Source: Zerene cesonia (lineage: Eukaryota; Arthropoda; Insecta; Lepidoptera; Pieridae). Taken from it: a stretch of DNA of 64,000 bases. Below are positions 51,873-63,140 of this stretch, one piece after another; position 1 is the first letter of the stretch; each line of letters starts with the position of its first letter. Position numbers and translations under genes: made by a program. The notes under the pieces are model-generated. The model searched no databases. It had not been told where the DNA came from and saw only the letters and a list, made by a program, of their open reading frames with translations. Location: positions 6,014,001 to 6,078,000 of the forward strand of contig NC_052130.1 in the NCBI RefSeq assembly GCF_012273895.1, read 5' to 3'.

Positions 51873-52041
51873 ATCTTCTTTACATGCAAACCGTCCCGCT
51901 AAAATTCTACTTGCATTTGTCAGGCAGCTCCTAAAAACTCTTGTATTCTTCTGTAAGCACTTGTATAAATGAAGTTCTAGTTGTGTTACTTTCTTCGATC
52001 CTTGAGACTTCTACCATATCCTTATCACTTCCTTGTTTCAT
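51873..52041 (-). pseudogene. acpS: Decayed acpS (holo-ACP synthase) relic upstream of alr
   Basis: The family enzyme transfers phosphopantetheine to acyl carrier protein. On the minus strand, ATG at 52041 opens 36 codons containing DMVEVSRI (compare the AcpS motif GIDxVExxRI, whose Asp binds metal) and SFIQVLTEEY. It then hits a stop at 51931-51933. The same frame continues ELPDKCK and a second stop, and after a frameshift ILAGRFACKED (51873-51905) matches the second AcpS motif (FLAGRFAxKEA, with its metal-binding Glu). The remaining half of the enzyme is missing, and this piece now reads in frame towards alr. In enterococci and related Firmicutes acpS lies directly before alr, so this is a fragment of that operon. 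The identification rests on the two motifs in the right order and spacing. Confidence 0.8.
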
Positions 52042-53473
52042 CGTTGAAGTATTCTATTTTTTAAATGACTATTATACTAAAAGAAAGTTCTAACAAACTT
52101 AAAGACACAACAAACCCAAGTTGTGTGTTCTACCTATGTAGAGTGCGTAAACGAAATGAGTATATATCAAGAAGTGCAGTCAATTTTCTAATTTATATAT
52201 ACTCAAACCGCTTATATAATTTTTTCTTCATCAACGAAAATTAATTCTGTCTGTTCCCACGACCAATTACAGACGTTGTGAGTTAGAATAATCTCGAATA
52301 ATAAAGTTAGGTTTTTTTCTGCGATGATTTGCTGAACGAGTTTATTGTTATTAAAAGTTGTTGCCCGCGGCTTTGCCCGCGTTGACTTTATAGCGTATGT
52401 TTGTTACTCACCACGCCTTAGCGGTTGGTGGACGTACCTATATGTAGGTACCTAATGGGTTTTATTACAATTTTCCAACAAAAGGGATGCAACGCTCAGT
52501 CTCAGCAAGTGGTATTTAAATATGTAGGTTACGTTAGTATGTGTGCTAAATGTAAAAAAATAAGTTATAAAAAAAATGTGTTGTAATAATAAAGTATGGC
52601 TTATTTTTATCATTTTGAAGAAAATAATATTAGTCTCGTATGTGGCACGAACGTAGGCGATATATTTTTTGGAAATTTATTTTCTACTCTACCCCTCTTG
52701 ACATCGACATAAAAAAGGTTCTGTATGAACTGAATCACTCTTCCTTTTCATGGAAAATCATATGATGATTTTTTTTATTTATTTAAGACAACTCATAAAT
52801 AATCGCGCTGTTCAAGAAGTACAAGGCGAATGACACAATTAACTCTCATTGTCAAATATGTACTTATTCAATTGTTTGTCTAACCGAGTGCGTGGAGATG
52901 TCCTGATTAGGCAGGAATCTGATCATTAAAATTGTTACCAAAATTGTAACTTAATAAATGGCCAAAATAATAATGGTGTACCTACTATGTACTCTGCATT
53001 TACGGTTTCCGCATCGTTCCACAATAGTACCTATATCCTTGAAATTTTCTGTATGCTATTTTCTACATTTTAACCAAATATCCATTAGGTGAAACGACTA
53101 AATGTGTACAAAATAACCATAAACGAAGCTCCCTTAAGAAAATTTAAGAGTCCTTTTGTAAATGGTAAAGGCTAAACAATAAGAAATAAGTAGGTTGATA
53201 GGTCATTGGCCACACAAATTTTATTATATCTTAATAATACGATAGATTTTAAGGTAGAATAGTAAATCAATTGAACATTCTCATCAGACTGAACAACTTT
53301 TGCTAAGACCATCAATTAATGCTTAAGTTGTTGTTCAGACAAAATTCATAACATAAAAAGTTTGATTCAAATCCGACCAACAGTTCTATGGATCCGTTAA
53401 TATAAGCGAGTACAAACAGAAACTCAGACAGACATAATTTGTTATTAAATACTCGTTTCTTGTCTGTTTTTTT
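52042..53473. other. Spacer upstream of the acpS-alr insert
   Basis: The right-hand junction of the bacterial DNA is not visible as a sharp change, but AT-rich host-like sequence with a family B repeat head (gcccgcggctttgcccgcg, near 52364) is present within about 330 bases. A TATAAT on the minus strand near 52070 may be a donor promoter remnant. No gene is seen. Confidence 0.45.
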
Positions 53474-53767
53474 TTAACACCCTCTATCATTTTTTGCACA
53501 CTTTTTTATATGTCTACATAAACGACAGCGATTATTTATCGTGTTATTTTTGCTTCCGCGGCAACCGCCGCCGTTGTCCTTGATGCGGTTGCGGCCGCCG
53601 CGCTTGCCACGAATATTTGTATTGAAGCCTTTTTTCGTGTATGGTAATTTTTTGCGCACGACGTAAGATCGCGGCTGCATTATTGCTAGAAACAAGTCAA
53701 ATCGTCTACTAGCGCTTCTCTTGTATGAAAATATACAAGTTTTCATTCTGATGTTCGTAAATCCCAT
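53474..53767 (-). CDS. Unrecognised 97-codon open frame, basic and Cys-rich C-terminus
   Basis: The frame encodes a basic protein with KRGGRNRIKDNGGGCRG and a terminal NRCRLCRHIKKCAKNDRGC. The RCRLC...C...C ending is loosely like the cysteine-rich C-terminus of piggyBac-type transposases, so a transposon remnant is possible. It could equally be a chance frame around a GC-rich patch (53560-53610). No splice sites or neighbours support it. Confidence 0.15.
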   Translation of the reverse strand: MGFTNIRMKTCIFSYKRSASRRFDLFLAIMQPRSYVVRKKLPYTKKGFNTNIRGKRGGRNRIKDNGGGCRGSKNNTINNRCRLCRHIKKCAKNDRGC

Positions 53768-54016
53768 AATATGTATTTCACATTTGTCCCAATTTACGCA
53801 CTAAAGCAATAAAGTAGATTAAATTGAGTTTAGGATAAACATTTCAATCATGTGAGCTTAAACCAAATTAAATGTTTTCGCTCTTATTCAGATTATGCAA
53901 GGTCCAATAATTTATTATAAAAACAAGTTAAATAGGAAGTAAAGTGCTGGTTAAAACTGAAATTTGTTTGGTTAATTTTTGTTCTTCATACATATAAGAG
54001 GCTATAAGTCACAATG

Positions 54017-54165
54017 AAGTAGAGCACGCTTTGGTACGAATTAGGCCAGCTCGTACCGGGGAAGTAAATAACGAAACACATGCAGTGTTTCGTTTGGCAA
54101 GTGGGGGAGCCGGCAAGTTTCCTTTTACTCATCATGCCCAGTTCATTTTTACCCTCACCCGAACC
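54017..54165 (+). mobile_element. SINE copy, plus orientation, partial
   Basis: It matches the reverse complement of the right end of the 13535-13880 copy: gtagagcacgct, acgaattaggccagctcgtaccgggg, gtgtttcgtttgg and gtgggggagccgg. It has a small internal deletion. Together with 54451-54750 it forms an inverted pair about 290 bases apart. Confidence 0.7.
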
Positions 54166-54450
54166 ATAGGTTCAATTCTCCGCTTTTTTGGTTTAGTTTG
54201 GTTAAAGTACAAATGAGAAGATACTGTATCTGTACTGTGTATTTTTTATATAATTGTCACCTCAAGATTATAAACATCGTTAGTTTAAAATATATCTCGC
54301 GTATTTATGGACCGATGAAAATTTGCAATTCAACGAATTATATTTAGTTTTTTTTTCGTAAGTTTAAAAACCGTTCATAGCAAACCGTTAAATTGTCAAC
54401 GAAACGACAAAGTTAAATTTATAGCAGCAACAGAAATAAATATTCTCAGA

Positions 54451-54750
54451 TTTTTTTTTATGTCATAGCGGGCAGCTGAGCTGGTGGTTCGCCTGATGGT
54501 AAGCGATCACCACCGCCCATAAACATTCGCAAAGGTAGTACCTCTGTGAATGCGCTGCCCGCTTTTATGGGGGTAAGGGAAAAGGAAAGGATTAACGTCT
54601 GGAAAGACGGAATGGACTAGGACGGGTGAGGAAAAGGAAACGGGCCTCCGGCGCCCCCACTCACCGTACGAAACACAGTGGCATGCCACTATTTCACGCC
54701 GGTTTTCTGTGGGGGTGTGGTACTTCCCTGAAGCCTGCTCGACTACCACA
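54451..54750 (-). mobile_element. SINE copy, minus orientation, nearly full length
   Basis: It begins with a T run (54451-54459), then gggcagctgagctggtggttcgcctgatggtaagcgatcacc, cgcccataaacattcgcaaagg and gtgggggtgtggtacttccc, and ends ctcgactaccaca. This is the cleanest copy after 13535-13880. Confidence 0.8.
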
Positions 54751-57605
54751 ATAAAAAATGTTCAAATATCTAACTATCACGGTTTATCAGTTACGGAACA
54801 AAACAATAAAACGACCGAATTCAATAAACATTTTATTAATAACATGTTACAGGATACAATACTATACAAATGGCCATATTTATCACAAGTTCAAAATTTA
54901 TATAATTATCACTTACACAAAAACAACGCTAAAATAACTAAACGCAAATATCGTCACGATAATCTATGAAGTACAATTTTTTTATCTGTTTTAATACATT
55001 TTTGAACAGAACTAAATAATTCAAATCATAACAGCATTAACATTACCATGCATTAAATAAAAAGGAAAACACGTTTCATATTTATGTATTATCGTTACCT
55101 TAAAAGCTAAAAAATAAATCACAAACAAGATATAATGAATCATGTTAAAAAAAATATCAATGTCGCGGTAAGATTGTATAAACCGTTAGATTACTTTCTA
55201 TTATTTTATCTTGCACTTTAACGCTTTTTCGTTAGAATAAAGTAAGAGAATGTCGCAGTAATATTTTGGTGAGTATTTCCTCTCCCAAAAGTCCGTCAGG
55301 CTGCAGAGTCGATGGAGTCTTATTTCTGCGTATTTTTTTGATAAAAAGTTTTCCACAGATAATCATTATCATAAAACTTTTATCCATGTTGTAGTAAATT
55401 TTATTACTATGTTATTGCAAAAGTGTTTCTTTAACAATTTTAATTAAATAAATAAATGTTTGAATTGAGATTGAATCTCTTATAGATTTCTGCGAGGTTG
55501 TAAACTAACGGTATTTATAATTTTACAGTGACATACAAAGATTGCTTGCTTTTCAGTAAGTGACGTTTTATTTGAGTGCAATCAGTCTGATACTAGAAAA
55601 ATAATATCACAATATGGTGGCGTTTGTACTACAACTAAATGCAAATATATACTTTTGTATGAATGTAAATGACTGGTTGTAACAGAATAGAAATATTTAT
55701 TTTTAAATAAGGGTATGTACTATGTATCATAAAAACGATATTAATAAAAATATAATATAAAAATTTTTTTGTACGTCTATAAAAATATTTATATTTAATT
55801 TTAAATATTCCTTATGAAAGGAAGTTAAAAGATTTTATTCATTCGCTTTTAAAACAATATGCAAATTATAAATTATGAAATATAAAAAATATATATTTCA
55901 TAACATAATTTTTTGCTTCTTATGTGGACGCACATAGAAAAGTGTCTTTCTATTTTTTAACTCATAATGGTTTTTCATATAGAACATCATTCATTTCAAA
56001 AAAACACGATTTTTTTATGATTTAAAACTAAATTATTTCACAATGCATATATAATATTGCTTGTAGTGGAGTATTTGTTCTTACTAAACGTATCACCTAC
56101 TTGAAAGTACAATAAGACTTATAACTAACACCATTGATTGTTTCCATTTGTATACATATTTGATTTTTAATTATTCGAAGTCAAGACTTAGTCAGACTTT
56201 AGATTTGGGAGGGTTTCAATAAAATGAAATAACCCCTGCAAATCAGATTAAAGCAAAGGAATTTGAGGAGTCCTTTATAGAATTGTAGGCGAAATAAAAA
56301 TGAATTATAATCATTTTCTATAAAAGGGTCACAGGCACTTATCTAAACTCTAAAATGGGAGCAAAGCAATATGTCAATCAGTTGAAAATCCTGAGTTATT
56401 GGGAAACAAACCCACAAAAAAGGGAGGGGGAGGGGGGGACTCCCTAAATTACCTCGCTGGCTACGTTCATGCGAATTCGTCGAAGGAGTTAAGTTTTGTT
56501 GTATTTTTTATATTTGAAATTACAGTTTTTCTTAAGACTCAAAAAATAAACAAAGTTTAGTAAGTAAAGTTGTATGTGAAAAAAATGTTTTTGTTCAAAC
56601 AATCAACAGTGTAACCGACTTAACTAAAATAAGTTCCAATAATACTTTTGTCTGTCCTTTCGGACGTATATCGAAAAATAAATTTTTATTATTATTATTT
56701 TTTTATTTTTGCACATTTAAAATGTATCGACTAGTAACAAATGTGATTCTATATGGCGGGGTTAAGGGGTTATTTACACTTATTATACTGTTTGGACTAG
56801 CTAGGAATCTAACCTGGGTCTAGACATAGTTATTTGTAAGTTCCCGTTCTATTTTAATTGAGACGATGTTAAGATATACTAGTTTCGATAATTTTAATGA
56901 ATTAAATAAAACTATTTACACATTTTTTTAATGACGATTTTAGAGGGTATTTTGTTTTTTAACACATAATATTTAGTTTTAGTTGTTTTTTTGTGTGTGG
57001 TTCGATTCACGATACAATATAGAAACCTTATATTCTCAAATCCTTCCATTATAACATCCTATTCAAAGTTTCTTCTAAGTCTGTTAAGCGTTACTAGTAG
57101 TAAACGTTACAGACGGATAGAGTTATTTTCACGACACCACTTTTAATACGTTGGATACTAAATTTTTAAGTCTTTCAGCGAGACATGCTTATTAGTAAAT
57201 ATGCGTCCAGGGCTAGCCAGAATACAAGTTATTTGAAAACAAATAATAATTTATCCTTTACTCTCAATTTGATGCTATTTAATTCTCTTAGTAGGTCTGG
57301 TATGTTAACTAACGCGATGTTCAAACCGGTTCAAAACCGTCTTCATTCAAAGAGTTACTATTTACTCAACACTGTACCAGTAAGTACCAGCTACTAAACT
57401 TTTTGAAATTGGGAGGTCGAGGAGTAATACTCGAAGCATGCTCGACTTTCCACAACGATGATTAATAAAGTTGGTTCGCGTGTTTAGAAACAAAGGAAGG
57501 CCTTGGAGAGTACGTTGTAAGTTGATTTGCGCGTGTAGAAGGTAGGTGTGTTGCGAGACGAGGACTTGGAGTTGGTTCACAAGTGGTTGATGTATCTCGT
57601 CGCAG
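54751..57605. other. Noncoding stretch downstream of ZIP13
   Basis: AT-rich spacer, with a G-rich tract at 56422-56438. An ATTAAA-type hexamer on the minus strand (57278-57283) could serve ZIP13 polyadenylation. No gene is recognised. Confidence 0.45.
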
Positions 57606-60533
57606 CTAGAAGTAGTGCGAGAGCAGCGCCATGGCGAGCAGGCCGGCGAGCAGCGCGGCGAGGTGCTTGAGCGACTCGAGGCGGCTGGGCTCGCGCAGCA
57701 GCTCGGGCAGCACCGTCACCAGCGCGATGTGCAGGAACCCGCCCGCCGTGAACGGCGTGATCCACGACGTGCGCGCCTCTGCGAGTCACATACATGTTAG
57801 TGATTACCATCAATATTAAAGCATACATAATAAAGTGACAATTTATAAATATTTAAGAAAAATTAAAGAATCGTTAGTGTTGTTACACGGTACGCGAGGC
57901 CACTGGACCTCAACTTTTTTAAAAAAGCAATTGCTCTTTTTCGGAATATATAAAGCACATACCGATAGCATTCCTGGCCCCGCTGAACATAACCGCAGTC
58001 ATGGCGCCCACCAGACCGGCTGATGCAGTCGCCTGTAACAATTTTTAATGTTAATAACTTACAAACAAGAAGTCCTTAATCGGAACTCATAGAAAGCAAA
58101 TTTTGAACACCATGATATTTGGTGCCAAGTTAGTCTAAGATTCGAGAAAGGACATAGCATAGGCATAGTGTTTACAAAGCCAAGGCAAAAGCCCCGGGAC
58201 TGTCTTTCCTTTTCTCTAAGAACGCAGGCAAAGCCGCGGGCGGAAGGCTAGTATTCTAAACGCAAAAGTGTATTTCTTTTTAGATCTTTTTATGGCGTTG
58301 TAACGGAGCGATTTTATGGTATGTTTTTTAAGTCTGGAGATAGGAGGCTAGAGTGACATAGGCAATTTTCATAACCGTGATGAAATATCTCATTTCTGTC
58401 AGAATTCGCGGGTCAAACCGCGGATAGTTACAAAAAAAACTTACCAATTGCGCTTTAGCCGCTTCCCACCGCGAGAATCCACTTTTCAATAGGATCGCGA
58501 AATCGCCCACTTCATGAGGGATTTCATGTACTGTAATTAGTTAAATTAATTATGTTATTAAATATCAAGTTAAACTCTTAAACTGCTTAACCGATTTTAA
58601 TCCAATTTGCACACCATGTGCAGCTTAGTCCAACTTTACGGATAGGATTTAAATATTACTTTAGTTGTATATCTGCTTTGGATTCATTCAATTCATTCTT
58701 TTGTTGCTTGTACACGTACATTTTATGTGAAACAAAAATACTAAACATACAATGATACAAATTATAAGACATCTTTTTTCAATATTACATTGAGAAAAAA
58801 AATTGATCTTTTATACGCTGCCCGCTTTTAGGCAAATAGGATAAGGAAAGAATTGACGACTGGAGAGAAGGAAAGGACTGAGAAGGGTAAGGAAAAGGAA
58901 ACGGGCCACCGGAAAATTACGGATTTTTTTATCAAAATCATTAAACTCACCAAGTATAGCAAAAGTGGTCAGCAGACCAACTCTAAAGCCCACAAGGAAG
59001 GAGCCGCCGACAGCCAAGCCGTGCGTGAAGTTATCTATTGAATTCGCCATTAGATTGAGGTATCCGGCCACCTGAAATATTATATCCGCTCCTTTATATT
59101 GTTTCTAGGTGTGCCTCGCGGTTTTGCCCACGTATCACTGATGTTATATAGCCTGAAGCCTTCCTAAATAATTCCTGGGTTCCTGAGATTAGCGCGCACA
59201 AGCAAACACTTCAGCTTAATAATATTATATAGATACAAATTATAGAAAGTTCATTTTAGATGAAAAACTGTGATTAACTAGCTGTCTTCAATAAAGGAAG
59301 TTTTCAATTTGAACGTTTTTCGGTTTGTTATTTTAGAACTCTCGACTGTGTGAACCAATTTTGATGACTCCTTTTTTTCAATTGGTGCTGATAGTGAAAC
59401 GGGTAAAAAAAAAAAAACTCTGTAACCCGATTTAAATGAACGAATTTTAGAAGAATCAATAAGAGAATAATCAATCAGACCGCCTCCTTGGTATAGTGGT
59501 AAACGCGTGAGCGTAGAACCGAAAGGTCCTGGATTCGATTTCGGTGGGGACAATAAAAGAAAAAAATGTCGCGATCTGGCAGGACACAGAAGGCTGATCA
59601 CCTACTTGTCCATAAAGATAATCGATCAGTGAAACAGATGTATATCATCTGCCCCATACCCCAGTAGGGGTCACGGGACTTCACTTCAATAAGAGACTCA
59701 AACGATCTCCCGCTACCCACATGCTTCTTGTCGCTTTTCTCGCTGGCTTGCACCTTCTCCCGCGCTTCCCGCAGCAGGCAGCGGCCCATCCAGCGCGAGC
59801 CCTTGCAGCGGCCGGCGCCGTTGGGCGCCGCCACCCCGCTGCAGCACGCGCCTTCACCTGCACGGGACATCTCTATATACAACTAGCTAACTAATAAGAG
59901 TAAGGCAGAATAGCAGCTAGTAATAGGATTATAATTCCATGTTTTCATGAGTTTATCTACATATAATGATAAGGATCGTCAGGATTCAATTAATCATTAT
60001 AGGGTTTTACTTTTAACTATATTTATTATTTTATTGAAATATTTCATAAAAATATGATCCTTGTGAAAAACAACGTTTTTATTTAATTATTTTAAGGAGA
60101 TTTATCTCGGGAGAATCTTTCAACTTTTTGCAATGTGTTTGAAAACTACTCATTGTCCAAAACACACTACTCATAGAATACCGATTGACTTATTGAAGTT
60201 AACAATAAAACTTTACTAATTTTTTGCTTTAACTTACATCTGATAAAAAACAATATATTCTGCCTCACTTACCTTTAGTATTATTGTTAAACACACAAGT
60301 ATCATACAGCTCCTTAGCCGTAACCTTCCCGTTCCCGCCACATCCTCCCCCCCTTTGTTTTTCAGCTTCTAGAAGCTTCTCGATCTCTTCTATCTCTATA
60401 TGGCGAATGGTGCCGTTCTGCTTCGGCTCTTCTTCTTCATCTTCTACTGTTGCGAAGAGCTTCTCCACTATAATGAAGACTAGCATACCGAAGAGGCACC
60501 AAAGCCCGCATTTCATTGACACGTGTTCGCCTT
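57606..60533 (-). CDS. ZIP13: ZIP13-type zinc/iron transporter (SLC39A13), six C-terminal exons
   Basis: ZIP13 moves metal ions across secretory-pathway membranes; the Drosophila member is known for iron delivery to ER/Golgi. Exons in transcript order are 60533-60273, 59857-59721, 59071-58951, 58530-58445, 58032-57963 and 57778-57606. All are GT-AG with matching phases, giving about 282 residues and a TAG stop. Visible features are CGLWCLFGMLVFIIVEKLF (membrane helix), an acidic then Gly/Cys-rich cytosolic loop, VAGYLNLMANSIDNFTHGLAVG and LVHEIPHEVGDFAILL. The last two carry the DNFTHG and HEIPHE metal-site motifs of transmembrane helices 4 and 5. The final segment is WITPFTAGGFLHIALVTVLPELL. 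The first three helices must be encoded further upstream and were not found with confidence. Introns hold SINE fragments. The last exon is G/C at every third position. Confidence 0.93.
58816..58912 (-). mobile_element. SINE fragment in a ZIP13 intron
   Basis: The middle part of the SINE family is present: cgctgcccgcttttagg, ggagagaaggaaaggactgagaagggtaaggaaaaggaaacgggcc. Both ends are missing. It ends 33 bases beyond the donor side of exon 58951-59071. Confidence 0.7.
59112..59233 (+). mobile_element. Degenerate family B repeat in a ZIP13 intron
   Basis: It starts with gcctcgcggttttgcccacg, followed by tatagcctgaagccttcc and cctgagattagcgcg, and ends cttaataatattatatagat. It is an old copy with several substitutions. 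Confidence 0.55.
59480..59672 (+). mobile_element. tRNA-derived SINE, second family, in a ZIP13 intron
   Basis: The head resembles a tRNA with A box (tggtatagtggt) and B-box-like ggattcgatttc. It is followed by atgtcgcgatctggcaggacacagaaggctgatcacctactt, a body seen repeatedly in butterfly genomes, and a tail near ccccagtagggg. It ends about 48 bases from the donor of exon 59721-59857. It is not a functional tRNA, because the 3' half does not pair into a proper acceptor stem. Confidence 0.7.
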
Positions 60534-60705
60534 CTGTAATGGTTTTACGGTTTATTTAATTTGGTATATAAAATAGGTAATAGAATTATTAAAGGGAAGA
60601 CAGCTAACATATTTCTAATTTTTTTATATGTAATAGGCATTTAAAAGAATGAAAAGAAAGAAAGAAAAAACATTTTTTGATGGACATGATGCATTTTATT
60701 GATAA

Positions 60706-60801
60706 AAGCGCGCGGTGGTGGTTCGCCTGATAGTAAGCGATGATCACCACCCATGTACATTCGCAGAGGTAGTGCCTCTGCGAATGCGCTGCCCGCTTTT
60801 A
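60706..60801 (-). mobile_element. SINE fragment
   Basis: It contains ggtggttcgcctgatagtaagcgatgatcacc and cgcagaggtagtgcctctgcgaatgcgctgcccgctttta, the left part of the family found at 54451-54750. It lies upstream of the first visible ZIP13 exon. Confidence 0.7.
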
Positions 60802-61221
60802 GATACCTTTGTTTAGAAGAAAAAGAAATAACAAATAAAAGGCGATACTTATTTAGTGTCCCACATTGGTGAGAGATAAGCCACTTATCATTTCAAACAA
60901 TGAATACTTGTGTATAGTTCAATAATATTTCCTATAGATTAGGTTAACATTAATGTATGAGTTAAAAATAATGACGTAAATAACGTTTGAATGACGACAA
61001 TAAAGTACTAATTAAATATGTGATAAATGTTTGTATGTTCTGAGCTCATTAATAAACGTGTTTGTTTTGGAGGAAACATTTAAAAAATGGGAGTTATATA
61101 TGTGTTGCTTCGTATGGACTTAATTTATGGAAATTTAAAATTAAAATTAAAAATATATGGAATATGTTAATTTATATGTTACGTTCTAATTTGAGAATAA
61201 GAAGATTGGAACCAAACGCAC

Positions 61222-61239
61222 CTGAAGGGTCTTGACCGA
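61222..61239 (-). other. Possible 18-base ZIP13 micro-exon
   Basis: Read on the minus strand, TC GGT CAA GAC CCT TCA G is followed by donor gtgcgt. It would supply GQDPS plus the missing first base of the codon before GEHVSMKCGLW. Insect ZIP13 proteins have an xQDPS-like stretch at this place. An in-frame TGA directly upstream forces the acceptor to be the weak tatgag, so this could be chance. Confidence 0.25.
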
Positions 61240-61252
61240 CTCATACATATAT

Positions 61253-61440
61253 ACTAGCTGACCCGACAAACGCTGTTCTGCCTGACGCTTATCATTTAGG
61301 GGTATATAATTAGTTGGCCGATTCTCAGACATACTCGATAAGAACACAAAATTTCGTGAGAATCATTCCAGTCGTTTTGGAGGAGTATGGTAACTAACAT
61401 TGTGACACGAGAATTTTATAAATATAGAGATAGAGAAGAG
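61253..61440 (+). mobile_element. Dispersed repeat ('ctgacccgacaaacgctgtt' family)
   Basis: It runs from actagctgacccgacaaacgctgttctgcc through ttggccgattctcagac, aatttcgtgagaatcattcc and gtcgttttggaggagtatggtaactaac to a tail with atagagatagagaa. It shares motif order with 21809-21975. Confidence 0.75.
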
Positions 61441-61769
61441 ATTTTGTGCACATACATGCGGTCATAGACTATATTTTATTATTAATACAGCTAGATGATT
61501 CGGGTGCAATGGCACAACAATGATTGCCACCATCTCATTATAATGTTACTTTGGCCTCGGATAACTGTTTATTTTTACACATGTACATTAACCTTTGTAT
61601 GCGTAGCTTTATTTAATAACCATATCATAATTAGAAAGCTACGTTATACAAAAAACAACGAGTAACAATAGTTTTTTGTATTCAGTCAAAGTTATAGTAA
61701 ACAGTCCATGGAAAGATGCAGAGCATAATTTATTTAAACAAAAAGGTACAGTAGCATTTAGAACGTTCT

Positions 61770-61922
61770 CAATCAATCAATCAATCGAATACTCTTTATT
61801 GTGCACCTTTACAAGAAGAGTAAAAACAGGATATAAATAACAACATAATAATAACATGAAGAGCACAACAGGCGGTCTTATCGCTTAAGCAGCGATCTCT
61901 TCCAGACAACCTGGTGGACAAG
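61770..61922 (-). mobile_element. Retroposon 3' end with (GATT)n tail, minus orientation
   Basis: On the + strand an AATC tetranucleotide array is followed by actctttattgtgcacc, tttacaagaag, ggcggtcttatcgcttaagcagcgatctcttccagacaacctgg. The 'gcgatctcttccagacaacc' phrase with a short tandem tail is typical of truncated lepidopteran non-LTR retrotransposon 3' ends. The coding part is absent. Confidence 0.6.
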
Positions 61923-62852
61923 AAAAACGCACGCAGTTCTCCGTTTTATGGGCATGTTTGAAAAGACTATATGTCTTTACACCACATATCACTAGGTAAA
62001 CGTATAATGTTTTTATATGCTTATAAACACAATAACCTAAATATTTACAAAATTATCAGCTTGTGATATCATAAGTAGACAAAAACAAACATAAAACCAT
62101 AGCACTAATAATGATTCATACAGAAGTTTCCTCTCTTATCGCCTTGTTTAGTCAATGAACCTCATAAGATTATTAAAGTATAAGAATATAAAATTATACA
62201 GGAGGACATATGTTATTTAAGTAAATTCAATGATTTATGTGACAATTTAATGATAAATCGATGTATTGCTGAAATATAAATTTAATAAAAGATAGTACTG
62301 ACAGGTTTTAGATGCGAGTTAATGATTAATTATTGACTGACATTATAGCATTATTCGTAATTCCAATTAATATGTTTGATAGTTAATCATGATTTCTAAG
62401 CACATGTACACATGCAGATTTCAAAATGCGTTCAAGGGATAATTTTAACACACCAAAACACCAAACAGGAAAATTATCATTTTAATAATTTCTGTCAAAT
62501 AATTTGTAACAAATCATAGCAACTACGGTCCATATCATAGACTCCACGATAGTCAAATGCCAAGATAGCGCTACAACAAGTTTGTTTGTTTACCATACAC
62601 TTGGAACACATTACCTCGCGATGATTACGCGATTAATAAGCAACATTATTACAATACGATAGAGCCCAAATTTGCGTACAATCAACTGGCAACACAAAAC
62701 CTCGACCGATAATTAAATAACTCGTCATGTAGGAAAACACGTGCGTTCTTGACAATGGACTTGTATGACAGAGTATGTTAATAAAATTGACGTGTTCACA
62801 TCGCGTCTAATTATGAATTAAATGATAGATTTTGTATATGTGTTATCAGTAT

Positions 62853-62932
62853 CATCATCATCATCATTATCAGCTCATATATGTTCCCACTACTGGGACA
62901 CATCATACCTCCTATAAGCCTCCTATGATACT
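62853..62932 (+). mobile_element. Degenerate repeat with (ATC)n and 'cccactactgggac'
   Basis: An atcatcatcatcatcattatcagc tract is followed by gttcccactactgggacacatcatacctcctataagcctcc. It resembles the very common lepidopteran motif (TCA)n...cccactgctgggcacaggcctcc. The copy is old and short. Confidence 0.6.
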
Positions 62933-63140
62933 AATAATAATATGATTTTGATTAATATTTGATTCACTCAAAAACTTACGAGTCAGTGTAATTCTGGGCG
63001 AAAGCAGATTGGGGAGACCAACTACCAACCGATTTTATACTATTTAAGATAGATGGGGCCTTAATAGAAACATTTTACTGCTAATAATATACATACAAAA
63101 CAAGACAGAGCACTTTTATATTTATCTGAAACTTATAAAA

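Noticed and set aside
50604..52041. Simple bacterial contamination of the assembly as explanation of alr
   Set aside because: Not fully excluded, but the neighbour acpS is pseudogenised, only a fragment of about 1.4 kb is bacterial, and host genes and repeats flank it on both sides without N gaps.
59480..59555. tRNA-like sequence with A and B boxes
   Set aside because: The continuation (gatctggcaggacacagaagg...) shows it is the head of a tRNA-derived SINE.
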